A DNA stretch of 53,475 nucleotides from Lachnospiraceae bacterium (lineage in GTDB: Bacteria; Bacillota; Clostridia; Lachnospirales; Lachnospiraceae), in assembly GCA_009774245.1 (NCBI GenBank), contig VSNM01000039.1:1-53475 (forward strand), given 5' to 3'. The position numbers were made by a program, and so were the translations under genes. Positions 7,906-16,431 of this stretch are shown piece after piece; position 1 is the first letter of the stretch; the number at the start of each line of letters is the position of its first letter. Below the pieces are notes generated by a model, which searched no databases, had not been told where the DNA came from, and saw only the letters and a program-made list of their open reading frames with translations.

Positions 7906-8541
7906 TCACTTTATTCTTTCATTTTTATCTACCGCTTTCCTGATCTTCGCTTTCAATCTCTGCAGCGCATTGTCTGTGGACTTGACGTCTCTCGACAGCA
8001 CTCTTGCGATCTGCGAATACCCCATTCCTGTAATGTACAGGTCAAGTACCTGTTTCTCAAAGCTGCTCAGTTCCTTCTCGATGATCGCCTCGATGTCCGC
8101 CACATTCTCCCTGTCGATCATCAGCTGCTCCGGATTCGTCTCCACCGCCGACGCAATCACGTTGACAAGCTCCGTGCTGTTTCCATCACTCTCCGCCTCC
8201 GTCATATCGGCATAGAGTGATATGTAGGTGTTGAGCGGCGTGTGCTTCTCCCTGCGCGACGCCTGCACTGCATTGTACATCTGGCGCGAGATGCACAGAT
8301 CGGCAAACGTGTAGAAGCTGGCGTCACGCCCCGGATCATAGTCCCGCACTGCCTTAAAGAGCCCGATCATGCCCTCCTGTATCAGGTCGTCATTGTCCCC
8401 GCCGAGAATATACATGGATTTGGCCTTTTTCCGAACCAGATTCTTGTATTTATCCATGATATAATCCGTGATCCTGCTCTCGCCGCTCCTCAGCCTGTCA
8501 ATCAATTCTTCGTCCGTAAGTCTTTCGTACATATCTGACAT
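7906..8541 (-). CDS. sigH: RNA polymerase sigma factor SigH (early sporulation / post-exponential)
   Basis: The 211-aa sigma-70-family protein follows the SigH pattern closely. Region 2 contains DDLIQEGMIGLFKAVRDYD and FADLCISRQM, a linker has KHTPLNTYISL, and region 4 contains QVLDLYITGMGYSQIARVL and VKSTDNALQRLKAKIRK. In Bacillus, SigH drives spo0A, spoIIA and other stationary-phase genes. The start at 8541 is chosen over the ATG at 8559 because GGAGG lies 6 nt before it. Its place after cysE-cysS-mrnC-rlmB matches the Firmicutes order. A MITE-like element ends 19 bp before the start codon, so the native promoter is displaced or supplied by the element. Confidence 0.9.
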   Translation of the reverse strand: MSDMYERLTDEELIDRLRSGESRITDYIMDKYKNLVRKKAKSMYILGGDNDDLIQEGMIGLFKAVRDYDPGRDASFYTFADLCISRQMYNAVQASRREKHTPLNTYISLYADMTEAESDGNSTELVNVIASAVETNPEQLMIDRENVADIEAIIEKELSSFEKQVLDLYITGMGYSQIARVLSRDVKSTDNALQRLKAKIRKAVDKNERIK

Positions 8542-8560
8542 ATACTGCCTCCCGTGCATT

Positions 8561-8717
8561 AGGAATTGTCAATAAATAACTTGTTAATTTGACGCCGTAT
8601 AAATGTTCAGCTGCAAAGAAGATAATCGCAGGCGTAGCGGGCTACGTCAAGATTATCTGATGCCGCAGATGGACATTTAGACAAGTCAAATTGATGAGTT
8701 ATTTATTTACAGTTCCT
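8561..8717. mobile_element. MITE-like hairpin element, family 1 (copy A), between rlmB and sigH
   Basis: The 157-bp non-coding element has 33-bp imperfect terminal inverted repeats (8561-8593 / 8685-8717; outer ends AGGAATTGT / ACAGTTCCT). Nested arms (AAATGT.CA.CTGC; AGATAATC/GATTATCT) and a central palindrome CGTAGC-GG-GCTACG let nearly the whole element fold as one hairpin. It shares termini, the motif TTGACTTGTCTA and the centre with the copy at 36925-37084. Flanking TTA/TA suggests TA-type targeting. Its right end coincides with the rlmB stop codon. Confidence 0.75.
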
Positions 8718-9538
8718 TAAGATCGCTGCCTGACAATCTCGTAGGCGAGCACCCCCGCCGCGACAGAGGCATTCAGGGAATCAATATCCCCCTTCATCGG
8801 AATCGACGCCACGAAATCACACTTTTCCTTCACAAGCCTGCCCACACCGTCGCCCTCGCTCCCGATGACAAGACCGATCGGTCCTGTGAGGTCAAGCTCA
8901 TACATCGTCGTGCCGTCCATGTCCGCGCAGACAAACCACAGTCCTTCCTTCTTGAGCTCCTCCATCGTCTTACCAAGGTTCACAACCCGCGCAACAGGCG
9001 TGTAGTTCAGCGCACCCGCCGAAGTCCTGGCAACTGCAGCCGTAAGCCCGACAGCACGGTTTTTCGGAATAATGACACCGTGCGCACCCGCAAGGTTTGC
9101 CGTCCTGATGATCGCCCCGAGATTGTGCGGATCTTCGATATTGTCCAGCAATATAATAAATGGAGGCTCATTCTTTGCGCGCGCCGCGGCGAGGATATCC
9201 TCGACCTCCGCGTATTCATACGCTGCCGCATACGCGATCACGCCCTGATGCTTTCCGGTCTCGCTGAGCTGGTCAAGCCGTTCCCTGGTCACATACTTAA
9301 CAAAAGTACCGCGTTTCTTCGCCTCACGCCTGATTGTCTGTATTGGTCCGTCCTGCGCTCCATCCAGTATGAAAATTTTGTCGATCGCTTTTCCTGCGCG
9401 CAGCGCTTCTATCACTGCATTTCTGCCCTCAATGCTTGTTTCTATAACCGCTTCCGCGACCGATTCTTTTCCAGAATCTCCTAACGGCTCCTTCCCATTT
9501 TCCTCATCTCTCATGTAAACTACAGTTTCCTTTCTCAT
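8717..9538 (-). CDS. rlmB: 23S rRNA (guanosine-2'-O-)-methyltransferase, RlmB/TrmH family
   Basis: The 273-aa SpoU-class methyltransferase has an N-terminal substrate-binding domain (EGRNAVIEALRAG at ~37-49) and a knotted catalytic domain. All three SpoU motifs are present: DPHNLGAIIRTA, IGSEGDGVGRLV and IPMKGDIDSLNASVAAGV. RlmB methylates a conserved loop guanosine of 23S rRNA (G2251 in E. coli). The start at 9538 has AAGG about 4-5 nt upstream; a second ATG at 9514 is possible. It follows mrnC with 15 bp between. The stop codon lies in the end of MITE copy A. Confidence 0.93.
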   Translation of the reverse strand: MRKETVVYMRDEENGKEPLGDSGKESVAEAVIETSIEGRNAVIEALRAGKAIDKIFILDGAQDGPIQTIRREAKKRGTFVKYVTRERLDQLSETGKHQGVIAYAAAYEYAEVEDILAAARAKNEPPFIILLDNIEDPHNLGAIIRTANLAGAHGVIIPKNRAVGLTAAVARTSAGALNYTPVARVVNLGKTMEELKKEGLWFVCADMDGTTMYELDLTGPIGLVIGSEGDGVGRLVKEKCDFVASIPMKGDIDSLNASVAAGVLAYEIVRQRS

Positions 9539-9553
9539 AAAACCTTCTGACTC

Positions 9554-9988
9554 TCACAACTCAACCTGCGCAAGCGCCTGCCTGACAAGCTGTACAATCC
9601 GCGCCGTGTCGTCCCGCAGAAACAGATATCCGCAGAGCGCCTCAAACCCTGTCGCCTTGCGGTAATCGGAGAGGCTTGCATTCTTCGCCGTCGAGTGCAG
9701 CTTCGTATTTTTTCCACGCCTGTAGATGTCCTGCTCCTCCTCTGTGAGACTCTCATATACGGCGTCGATCATTTTCGCCTGCGTCTGCGCACAGACGATC
9801 TTTGTCGTATGCTTATGTAAGGTGTTGGCAGCGCGCTGCCCCTGCTCCACGACCAGCGTCCTGATAATCATCTCGAACACCGCGTCTCCGATGTACGCCA
9901 GCGTGAGCGGAGAGTATGTCCGGATATCTACCTCCCCGCCGCCAAACGCACCGCGAATCTGCGCAAGCAAACTTAAATTTTCTTCCAT
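9554..9988 (-). CDS. mrnC: Mini-ribonuclease 3
   Basis: The 144-aa protein is an RNase III catalytic domain without the double-stranded-RNA-binding domain, the hallmark of MrnC, which matures 23S rRNA. The signature LAYIGDAVFE (~30-39) holds the catalytic Asp35, and the helix with GKNTKLHSTAKNASLS corresponds to the second acidic and dimer region. It overlaps the end of cysS by 16 bp and precedes rlmB, as in Bacillus. Confidence 0.95.
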   Translation of the reverse strand: MEENLSLLAQIRGAFGGGEVDIRTYSPLTLAYIGDAVFEMIIRTLVVEQGQRAANTLHKHTTKIVCAQTQAKMIDAVYESLTEEEQDIYRRGKNTKLHSTAKNASLSDYRKATGFEALCGYLFLRDDTARIVQLVRQALAQVEL

Positions 9989-11394
9989 TTGACACCCTCG
10001 CGTGTATCCTCCAGGACGATTCCCTTTTCCAGCAGTTCGTTTCTGATCGCGTCAGCCTTTGCAAAGTCCTTCTCCTTCTTTGCCGCCTTCCGCTCCTCGA
10101 TCTTCGCCAGCACATAGCTCTCCAGCTCTGCGTCCACGCCGTTTCCGGTTTCCTTCGCAGCATACGCCGTCGTCAGATTCAGCGACAATACCTCGTCAAA
10201 GCTCTCCGCCAGCGCATACTTGGTCGCATCTGATATATCGTCCTTAAGCATATCGTACAATACTGTGATCGCCATGGATGAATTCAGGTCATCGCACAGC
10301 GCTGCCTCAAATTTTGCCCTGTATTCATCAAATTTCGCCTGCTCGACCGTGCCATTTCTATCAAGCGTGCCAATCTTCTTTACCAGCTTGTCATAAGCGG
10401 CGCTCATATTGTCAAGCACCTCATAGGAAAACTCGAGCGGCTTGCGGTAGTGCGACTGCAGACAGAACAGGCGGTATACGACCGGATCATAGCCCTTGGA
10501 CTCGAGCAGGGATACTGTCAGGAAATCCCCTTTTGACTTGCTCATCTTCCCTGACTTATCATTTAAGTGATGTACATGAAACCAGTAATTGCACCACTTA
10601 TGTCCCAGATACGCCTCGCTCTGCGCGATCTCGTTCGTGTGATGCGGGAAGATATTGTCCACGCCGCCGCAGTGGATATCCATGTACTCGCCCAGATGCT
10701 TCATGCTGATGCAGGAGCACTCAATATGCCACCCTGGATAACCCACGCCCCACGGACTGTCCCACTTGAGTTCCTGATCGTCAAACTTGGACTTGGTAAA
10801 CCAAAGCACGAAATCGCTCTTGTTGCGCTTGTTTGCGTCTTCATCCACATCGTCGCGCACACCGACTAACAGCTCCTTCTCGCTCTGACTGGAAAATACA
10901 TAGTACTCGTCAAGCTTTGAAGTGTCAAAATAAATGTTTCCGCCGCTCTCATACGCATAACCCTTTTTGATCAGCACATCGATCATATGGATAAACTCGC
11001 CGATGCAGTTTGTGGCAGGCTCCACCACATCAGGTGTCTTGATATTTAATTTGGCACAGTCTTTGAAAAAAGCGTCCGTGTAAAATCTGGCAATCTCCAT
11101 CACCGTCTTGTGCTCTCTCTTCGCGCCCTTGAGCATCTTATCCTCGCCCGAGTCAGCATCGCTCGTCAGATGTCCCACATCTGTGATATTCATGACACGC
11201 GTGACATCATATCCGACATAGCGCAGCATCTTCTCAAGCAGATCTTCCATAATATAGCTGCGCAGATTTCCGATATGCGCATAGTGATACACTGTCGGCC
11301 CGCAGGTGTACATTGCCACTTTGCCGTCCTCATTCGGAATAAAAGGCTCCACCTTCCTCGTCAGCGTATTGTAAAAGGATACTTTGTTTTCCAT
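9973..11394 (-). CDS. cysS: Cysteine--tRNA ligase
   Basis: This 473-aa class I synthetase charges tRNA-Cys. It shows the zinc-ligand CGPTVY near the N-terminus, the HIGH-type motif HIGN (in YHYAHIGNLRS), the zinc/cysteine site GWHIECS and HHTNEIAQSEA, and KMSKSKG. The C-terminal helical domain is of normal length. The start at 11394 (GGAGG 10 nt upstream) is preferred over an in-frame ATG at 11436, which would overlap cysE and add residues with no family counterpart. It is co-transcribed with cysE (28 bp upstream) and mrnC (16-bp overlap), linking cysteine synthesis and use. Confidence 0.96.
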   Translation of the reverse strand: MENKVSFYNTLTRKVEPFIPNEDGKVAMYTCGPTVYHYAHIGNLRSYIMEDLLEKMLRYVGYDVTRVMNITDVGHLTSDADSGEDKMLKGAKREHKTVMEIARFYTDAFFKDCAKLNIKTPDVVEPATNCIGEFIHMIDVLIKKGYAYESGGNIYFDTSKLDEYYVFSSQSEKELLVGVRDDVDEDANKRNKSDFVLWFTKSKFDDQELKWDSPWGVGYPGWHIECSCISMKHLGEYMDIHCGGVDNIFPHHTNEIAQSEAYLGHKWCNYWFHVHHLNDKSGKMSKSKGDFLTVSLLESKGYDPVVYRLFCLQSHYRKPLEFSYEVLDNMSAAYDKLVKKIGTLDRNGTVEQAKFDEYRAKFEAALCDDLNSSMAITVLYDMLKDDISDATKYALAESFDEVLSLNLTTAYAAKETGNGVDAELESYVLAKIEERKAAKKEKDFAKADAIRNELLEKGIVLEDTREGVKWKKI

Positions 11395-11422
11395 TTTTTC
11401 ATAACCTCCAATATATGTATGC

Positions 11423-12100
11423 TTACGTCTCCCCAAGTCTCTTTTTCAACTGTTTTACCTGCTGCTCCAATTCCAGGATGCGATTCGTCATCTCACTGTT
11501 TGCATACTTCAGGGTTTTGATATCCTCATTGACCGGATCGGGCAGATCAACCTGATTCAGGTCCTCACGCACCAGCTTTTGATTATTGCGCCGCACGATT
11601 CTCCCTGGAACGCCCACGACAGTACAGTTCGGCGGGACTTCCTCGATCACCACACTCCCCGCCCCGATCTTCGAGTTCTCACCGACCTTAAACGAGCCAA
11701 GGATCTTGGCTCCCGCGCTGATCATCACATTATCGCCGATGGTCGGATGGCGCTTGCCGTGTTCTTTGCCTGTGCCGCCGAGCGTCACTCCCTGATACAG
11801 TGTCACATTGTTGCCAACCACCGCCGTCTCTCCGATGATCACACCATTTCCATGGTCAATAAAAAAGTTTTCGCCAATCACCGCGCCGGGATGAATCTCG
11901 ATGCCGGTCTTTCTGACTGCGCGCTGGGAGATCCATCTGGCCAGGAAAAAATGTCCGCTCCTGTACAGCTTATGCGCTACCCGATAGTGCAGCATCACCT
12001 TAAAACTTGGATACAAAAAGACCTCCATGTTGGAATGAATCGCCGGATCGCGCTCCCTGATGACCTTTATCTCGTTTTTAATATTCTTAATGAATCCCAT
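11423..12100 (-). CDS. cysE: Serine O-acetyltransferase
   Basis: The 225-aa enzyme makes O-acetylserine from serine and acetyl-CoA, the first committed step to cysteine. It has an N-terminal helical part and then a left-handed beta-helix of hexapeptide repeats with the family core DHGNGVIIGETAVVGNNV, GVTLGGTGKEHGKRHPTIGD and GAGSVV. The last ~35 residues are a coiled-coil-like tail (MTNRILELEQQVKQLKKRL). GGAGG lies 6 nt before the ATG. It is the first gene of the cysE-cysS-mrnC-rlmB unit. No T-box or other cysteine-sensing leader was recognised in the short gap upstream. Confidence 0.95.
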   Translation of the reverse strand: MGFIKNIKNEIKVIRERDPAIHSNMEVFLYPSFKVMLHYRVAHKLYRSGHFFLARWISQRAVRKTGIEIHPGAVIGENFFIDHGNGVIIGETAVVGNNVTLYQGVTLGGTGKEHGKRHPTIGDNVMISAGAKILGSFKVGENSKIGAGSVVIEEVPPNCTVVGVPGRIVRRNNQKLVREDLNQVDLPDPVNEDIKTLKYANSEMTNRILELEQQVKQLKKRLGET

Positions 12101-12176
12101 CTTGTGCCTCCATTGAGACTGTTGTGCTTATTTTAGATTATGTCGGTATCGTGATTTGGCTTACTGTTTTTCCAGA

Positions 12177-12310
12177 GTTACTGTTCACTCCGTTCCCAGT
12201 AACGGGTAAAAATCCATGCAAAATTTGCTTCGCAAATGGATTTTTACTTGCTGCATGTACGTTTTCTCACGGACTTAGCAGTAAATGCTAAGTCCTGTCT
12301 GAACAGTAAC
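12177..12310. mobile_element. MITE-like element with 8-bp target duplication, inserted in the 3' end of deoD
   Basis: The 134-bp element has 11-bp perfect terminal repeats GTTACTGTTCA (12177-12187) and TGAACAGTAAC (12300-12310). The 8-bp direct repeat TTTCCAGA (12169-12176 and 12311-12318) flanks it exactly. Inside are perfect hairpins GTAAAAATCCAT/ATGGATTTTTAC and GACTTAGCA/TGCTAAGTC, and the left end itself folds (GTTACTG/CAGTAAC). It has no coding capacity. A solo terminus of the same family is at 5744. Confidence 0.8.
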
Positions 12311-13031
12311 TTTCCAGACTCACCGCGGTGTTCAGCGCGATTTCCATCATCTGCGTAAAGGAGTTCTGACGCTCCTCGGCCGTCGTCGCCTCACCGGTCA
12401 CCAGACTGTCAGACACCGTAAACATCGCCAGCGCATTCTTCCCGCATCTCGCGGCATTCATGTACAGGGCTGCCGCCTCCATCTCCACACAGAGCACGCC
12501 CATCTTGCGCCAGCCCTCATTGGCCGCCTCGTCATCATTGTAAAATACATCCGAGGACAGGATATTTCCCACATGGTAACGTGCACCTGACAGCTGCGCC
12601 TGCGCGATCGCCTCCTGCAGCAGCACATAGCTTGCGATCGGGGCAAATGTGCCGTTAAGCCCATACTGACTTGCGTAGTTGGAATTGGTACACGCACCCA
12701 TGCCAAATACGATATCGCGAAGCTTTACCTTCTCCTGCATCGCGCCCGTCGAGCCGATCCGCATGATATTCTCCACATCAAAGAAATGAAACAGCTCGTA
12801 CGAGTAAATCCCGATCGTCGGCATCCCCATACCGCTTGCCATCACGCTGATCTTTGTCCCCCGATAAGTCCCTGTGTATCCCTGTATGCCCCTGATATTG
12901 TTGACAAGGACTGCATTCTCCAGAAAATTTTCTGCGATAAACTTCGAGCGGAGCGGATCGCCCGGCATCAGCACGGTCTTTCCAAACGCATCCTTCTCCG
13001 CATTGATATGTGGTGTTGTGACATATGACAT
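12288..13031 (-). CDS. deoD: Purine-nucleoside phosphorylase, DeoD type
   Basis: The 247-aa enzyme cleaves purine (deoxy)nucleosides with phosphate. Visible motifs are the N-terminal His region TPHINAE, phosphate-binding GDPLRSKFIAENFL, the nucleoside-site CVEMEAAALY and the catalytic Asp in TVSDSLVTGE. AGGAGG lies 8 nt before the ATG. The last residues (SYCSDRT and the TAG stop) are encoded by the inserted repeat 12177-12310. Removing the element and one target copy would give a protein ending ...SLEKQ and a TAA stop, close to the usual family end. Activity is probably unaffected because the change is past the fold. Confidence 0.95.
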   Translation of the reverse strand: MSYVTTPHINAEKDAFGKTVLMPGDPLRSKFIAENFLENAVLVNNIRGIQGYTGTYRGTKISVMASGMGMPTIGIYSYELFHFFDVENIMRIGSTGAMQEKVKLRDIVFGMGACTNSNYASQYGLNGTFAPIASYVLLQEAIAQAQLSGARYHVGNILSSDVFYNDDEAANEGWRKMGVLCVEMEAAALYMNAARCGKNALAMFTVSDSLVTGEATTAEERQNSFTQMMEIALNTAVSLESYCSDRT

Positions 13032-13062
13032 ACTGCATCCCTCCTATATTTACAATCCCTAT

Positions 13063-14199
13063 TTATAATCCTTCTGTCAAAAACGCCGGACCTGCCAGAT
13101 AGATACTATCAAATTTCGCATTTTGTTTCCACTTCATATGCGCGTCCATATACTCAACCATATACTCAAAAATAAATGCGGTAAACGCGCCGATCGTGGC
13201 CGTAACCTCCGGGGCGCCGTCCTGCTCCTCCACGCGTTCCATGCGGCTTCCATCCTCATCAAGATACCACAGAAACATTCCGTCGTTCTCCGCGATCACC
13301 GGATCGCTGATCCGGAGCGCGATCGTTATTTTTCCATTTCCCGCCACATGCCGCAGCATTTCGGGCAGATTGACAATCCTGGCCATGATGGCCGGGCGCT
13401 TTCCCTTCTCTGTCAAAAGATAACATTCCCTGTCAAAATCCTGCGCAAACACAGCCTCTCCGATACTGCCGGATGCGATATCCACACTGGCAAAATATCC
13501 TTTTCGTATTCCATTTTCCATCACCTGAAACAGACTGCCACCTCTGTCCAGCAGTTTTTCCTGTACGCGCTCATAGTACGATGCGCTTCTGATCAGGAAG
13601 AATCCATACTGCCTGCACAGCCTCGCATTGACAAAATGTGCGAGAGAAAGCATATCCTCACGGACGACCGACCGCAGTGTCATGTCAGGAATATCCAAGG
13701 AGACCGACTCCCCCCTGGCCGCACGCTCCAGCATTTTCACCGAGATCGTCCCCGTATTCAGTACATAACGCGGTCTGTCATAAATATATTGAAATCCGAA
13801 TCCCTCCAGAAAGTCTGCTCCTGACACGGCACTGTCCGGCTCTGCAAGACAGACAGGAACCTGCATCTGATTCTGATACTCCAACGCACCCGATACCAGT
13901 TTTGCTGCCAAACCTGCACTGCGCTCCTCCTTCGCGGATATCGCGCTGATCAGGCCGGTCTCCACGCGCGCAATATCCGCCATACACGGAGGCCTCCCCG
14001 CGATGGCAGCAGGCGGATTCCTGCGCATGGCAGCGGCGCGGGACGCAAGTTCCAGCTCCATACCGTCACTCTCCATGGAAAACATAAGGCGGCTGGGTTC
14101 TTCCTGCCGGACGATGATGCCATATTCTCTTTTCATTCTGTCCATAGCAGCTCTCTTAGCTTCCCGTTCCCCGATTATTCGATCCATATTCCAATCCAA
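13063..14199 (-). CDS. Eis-like GNAT/SCP2 acetyltransferase, possibly N-terminally shortened
   Basis: Up to 378 aa. The order fits the Eis family (GNAT, degenerate GNAT, sterol-carrier-like C-terminal domain). An acetyl-CoA loop is visible (ERSAGLAAKL, R-x-x-G-x-A), then FLEGFGFQYIYDRPRYVL, and a C-terminal SCP2-like part (NGKITIALRISDPVIAEN ... FLWYLDEDGSRM). The N-terminus looks tens of residues shorter than typical. The reading frame opens directly after the ispF TGA, in the same frame. Possible starts are TTG at 14199 or ATG at 14187, both with weak ribosome sites, so the start is uncertain and coupling to ispF is likely. The acetyl acceptor is unknown. Confidence 0.7.
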   Translation of the reverse strand: MDWNMDRIIGEREAKRAAMDRMKREYGIIVRQEEPSRLMFSMESDGMELELASRAAAMRRNPPAAIAGRPPCMADIARVETGLISAISAKEERSAGLAAKLVSGALEYQNQMQVPVCLAEPDSAVSGADFLEGFGFQYIYDRPRYVLNTGTISVKMLERAARGESVSLDIPDMTLRSVVREDMLSLAHFVNARLCRQYGFFLIRSASYYERVQEKLLDRGGSLFQVMENGIRKGYFASVDIASGSIGEAVFAQDFDRECYLLTEKGKRPAIMARIVNLPEMLRHVAGNGKITIALRISDPVIAENDGMFLWYLDEDGSRMERVEEQDGAPEVTATIGAFTAFIFEYMVEYMDAHMKWKQNAKFDSIYLAGPAFLTEGL

Positions 14200-14205
14200 C
14201 CCGCA

Positions 14206-14769
14206 TCACTGTATCCGGGCGCTGCATCCCGGACAGCTCTCACAGGAGCGCGTCCCTGTCTCCATCGCCTTCGTTGCCTCCATTGTCGCCATCTCTCTTG
14301 GACTGGTGAGCATACAGACTGCCTGCGCGGAGATTCCCTCTCCCTCGCCGGTAAACCCCAGCCCCTCCTCCGTCGTCGCCTTGACATTGACCTGATCAGT
14401 GCTGATTCCCAGCGCGCGCGCGATATTCTCACGCATCTGGTCGATGTGAGGCCGCATTTTAGGTGCCTGCGCAATGATCGTCGCATCAATATTTTCGATA
14501 AAAAACATATTTTCTTCCAACAGCTTCCCGACCTTTTCCAGCAGAATCATACTCGAAATCCCCTTGTAGGCCGGATCGGTATCCGGAAAATGCTTCCCGA
14601 TATCGCCAAGCGCCGCCGCTCCCAGAAGTGCATCCGCTATCGCGTGCAGCAGCACATCCGCGTCGGAATGTCCCAGCAGTCCCAGTTCATATGGTATCGT
14701 CACACCGCCCATGACGAGAGGCCGTCCCTCCACCAGCCGGTGCACATCATATCCCATTCCTATTCTCAT
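14206..14769 (-). CDS. ispF: 2-C-methyl-D-erythritol 2,4-cyclodiphosphate synthase
   Basis: This enzyme of the MEP isoprenoid pathway cyclises CDP-methylerythritol phosphate, releasing CMP. The metal ligands D8 and H10 (GYDVHRL) and H42 (DVLLHAIADALLGAA) are present, as are LGHSDADVL and the C-terminal NVKATTEEGLGFTGEGEGI. GGGAG lies 7 nt before the ATG. The protein is 187 aa against ~157-160 usual. The extra tail after MLTS is Met/Glu- and Cys-rich (SCESCPGCSARIQ), has no family counterpart, and ends at a TGA beyond which the Eis-like gene continues in the same frame. Confidence 0.94.
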   Translation of the reverse strand: MRIGMGYDVHRLVEGRPLVMGGVTIPYELGLLGHSDADVLLHAIADALLGAAALGDIGKHFPDTDPAYKGISSMILLEKVGKLLEENMFFIENIDATIIAQAPKMRPHIDQMRENIARALGISTDQVNVKATTEEGLGFTGEGEGISAQAVCMLTSPREMATMEATKAMETGTRSCESCPGCSARIQ

Positions 14770-14787
14770 CCATAATCTCCCAGTCCA

Positions 14788-16302
14788 TTATTTTGCAGGT
14801 ATCACCAGTCTGTCAAACCCGTCAAGCAGTTCCAGCACGATGGCAAAGAGCTTATCGCAGTCGCCATCCCTGACGCCCTCAATATTGAGCGGCATCTGCG
14901 GATCGTGGAGCGACATGCGCAGCAGCAGCCATCCCTTCACCTCATCTGAGTCGAAGGTGATGCGCACACCCTCGTAGGAGTTGGGCGCGATGTGATACCC
15001 TTTCTTCTTAGCCCTCTCCTCAAAGGTATTCAGAGCCTCCATGCCGTATGACCTGAAATCCTCGCCCTGTATTCTGAAGCGGTACTCTCTCTCCTCGAAG
15101 CCCTTCTCGAGCTTCTCTATAAAAGAGGACAGCGCCTTATGCGCCTTTGCCGCCTTCGCGAGCGCGATCAATAGCTTTACCGCCATATAAGCTCCGTCGT
15201 CAAGAAAATAATTCTCACTGAGCGCCCCGTGTCCGGAAGTCTCGATCGCAAGCGGCGATACCACCCCCTCATTATTCAGACGGATCGACTCATTGATGAC
15301 ATTCTTGTACCCTCTCATATACCTGTGATGCTTCATGCCGATGCCTTCGATAAAGCGCGTCAGTCTGTCGCTGGTCACAGAATCTGTCACAATGGTTCCG
15401 CCCGGGTAATCCTCCGCAATGATCGCAGTCATCATCGCGATGATCGCGTCCCTGTTCACCTCGTCACCGTCTGGCAGCACCGCCGACATTCTGTCCACGT
15501 CCGTGTCAAATATAATCCCCAGATCGGCTTTATTTTTCAGAACCGCCTGCCTGATCGCCTCCATCGCCTCCCTATTCTCAGGGTTTGGTATATGATTTGG
15601 AAAATGCCCGTCAGGCTCCAGAAACTGGCTCCCCGTCGTGTCCGCGCCGAGCGGATTTAGGACCTGTTCCACAAAAAAGCCGCCGGCGCCGTTACCTGTG
15701 TCCACCACAATATGCAGCCCCGCGAGCGGCTTGTCATAATTATCGGCATTTTTATCCGCCGCAAGACTCTTCCTTATCTTCTCCCGCAAAAATCCACAAT
15801 ATACGGAGATGGTGTTAACTTTTTCCACACCGGACAGATCAGCATCCGCTACCGTAAGTCCTGACGCTGTCTCGAGCACCTTTGTGATGTCGTCGTGCTC
15901 CAGACCGCCATCCCTGTCAAAAAACTTGTAACCGTTTCTGTTAAACGGAAGGTGGCTTGCCGTGATCATGATCGCACCGTCAAACGCAAACTCCTCAAAC
16001 ACCGTTGTCATAAACATTGAAGGCGTCGACACCAGACCACAGTCATAGACCTTCGCCCCCGCTGCCACAATTCCCTTAGCCGCTGCCGCAAACAGGCTGT
16101 CAGCCGTGATCCTGGAATCGTGGCCTATGCCAATCCGAAGCTCGTCCGGCTTCTTTCCCTTCTTGTCCGCAAGCCATCTGACAAAGCCGCCGCCGATCAG
16201 GTTTCCGGCATCCTCAGTGAGATTCACATTCTCCCCCGCGATGCCCTCACACGCGATCCCGCGTATATCGCTCCCGTTTTGAAGCTTCCTAATATCAGTC
16301 AT
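14788..16302 (-). CDS. Alpha-D-phosphohexomutase (phosphomannomutase/phosphoglucomutase)
   Basis: This 504-aa cytoplasmic enzyme shows the four landmarks of the superfamily: the phosphoserine loop TASHLPFNRNGYK, the metal loop DTDVDR, the sugar-binding ETSGHGALSENYF, and a C-terminal phosphate-binding region (SYEGVRITFDS). It interconverts hexose 1- and 6-phosphates; glucose versus mannose preference is not decided by eye. The start at 16302 has GGAGG 7 nt upstream; the earlier ATG at 16320 has none. It is followed 18 bp later by ispF. Confidence 0.9.
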   Translation of the reverse strand: MTDIRKLQNGSDIRGIACEGIAGENVNLTEDAGNLIGGGFVRWLADKKGKKPDELRIGIGHDSRITADSLFAAAAKGIVAAGAKVYDCGLVSTPSMFMTTVFEEFAFDGAIMITASHLPFNRNGYKFFDRDGGLEHDDITKVLETASGLTVADADLSGVEKVNTISVYCGFLREKIRKSLAADKNADNYDKPLAGLHIVVDTGNGAGGFFVEQVLNPLGADTTGSQFLEPDGHFPNHIPNPENREAMEAIRQAVLKNKADLGIIFDTDVDRMSAVLPDGDEVNRDAIIAMMTAIIAEDYPGGTIVTDSVTSDRLTRFIEGIGMKHHRYMRGYKNVINESIRLNNEGVVSPLAIETSGHGALSENYFLDDGAYMAVKLLIALAKAAKAHKALSSFIEKLEKGFEEREYRFRIQGEDFRSYGMEALNTFEERAKKKGYHIAPNSYEGVRITFDSDEVKGWLLLRMSLHDPQMPLNIEGVRDGDCDKLFAIVLELLDGFDRLVIPAK

Positions 16303-16431
16303 CTCGTACCCTCCATCCAAATCATTGGTTTTTCGTATCTATACATCATAACATAATTTTCATAAAAAAGGAATATCCAAATCAAATGCTTTCGTGGATT
16401 AATACGCGTTTTTGAGAGATACTACTTCATT

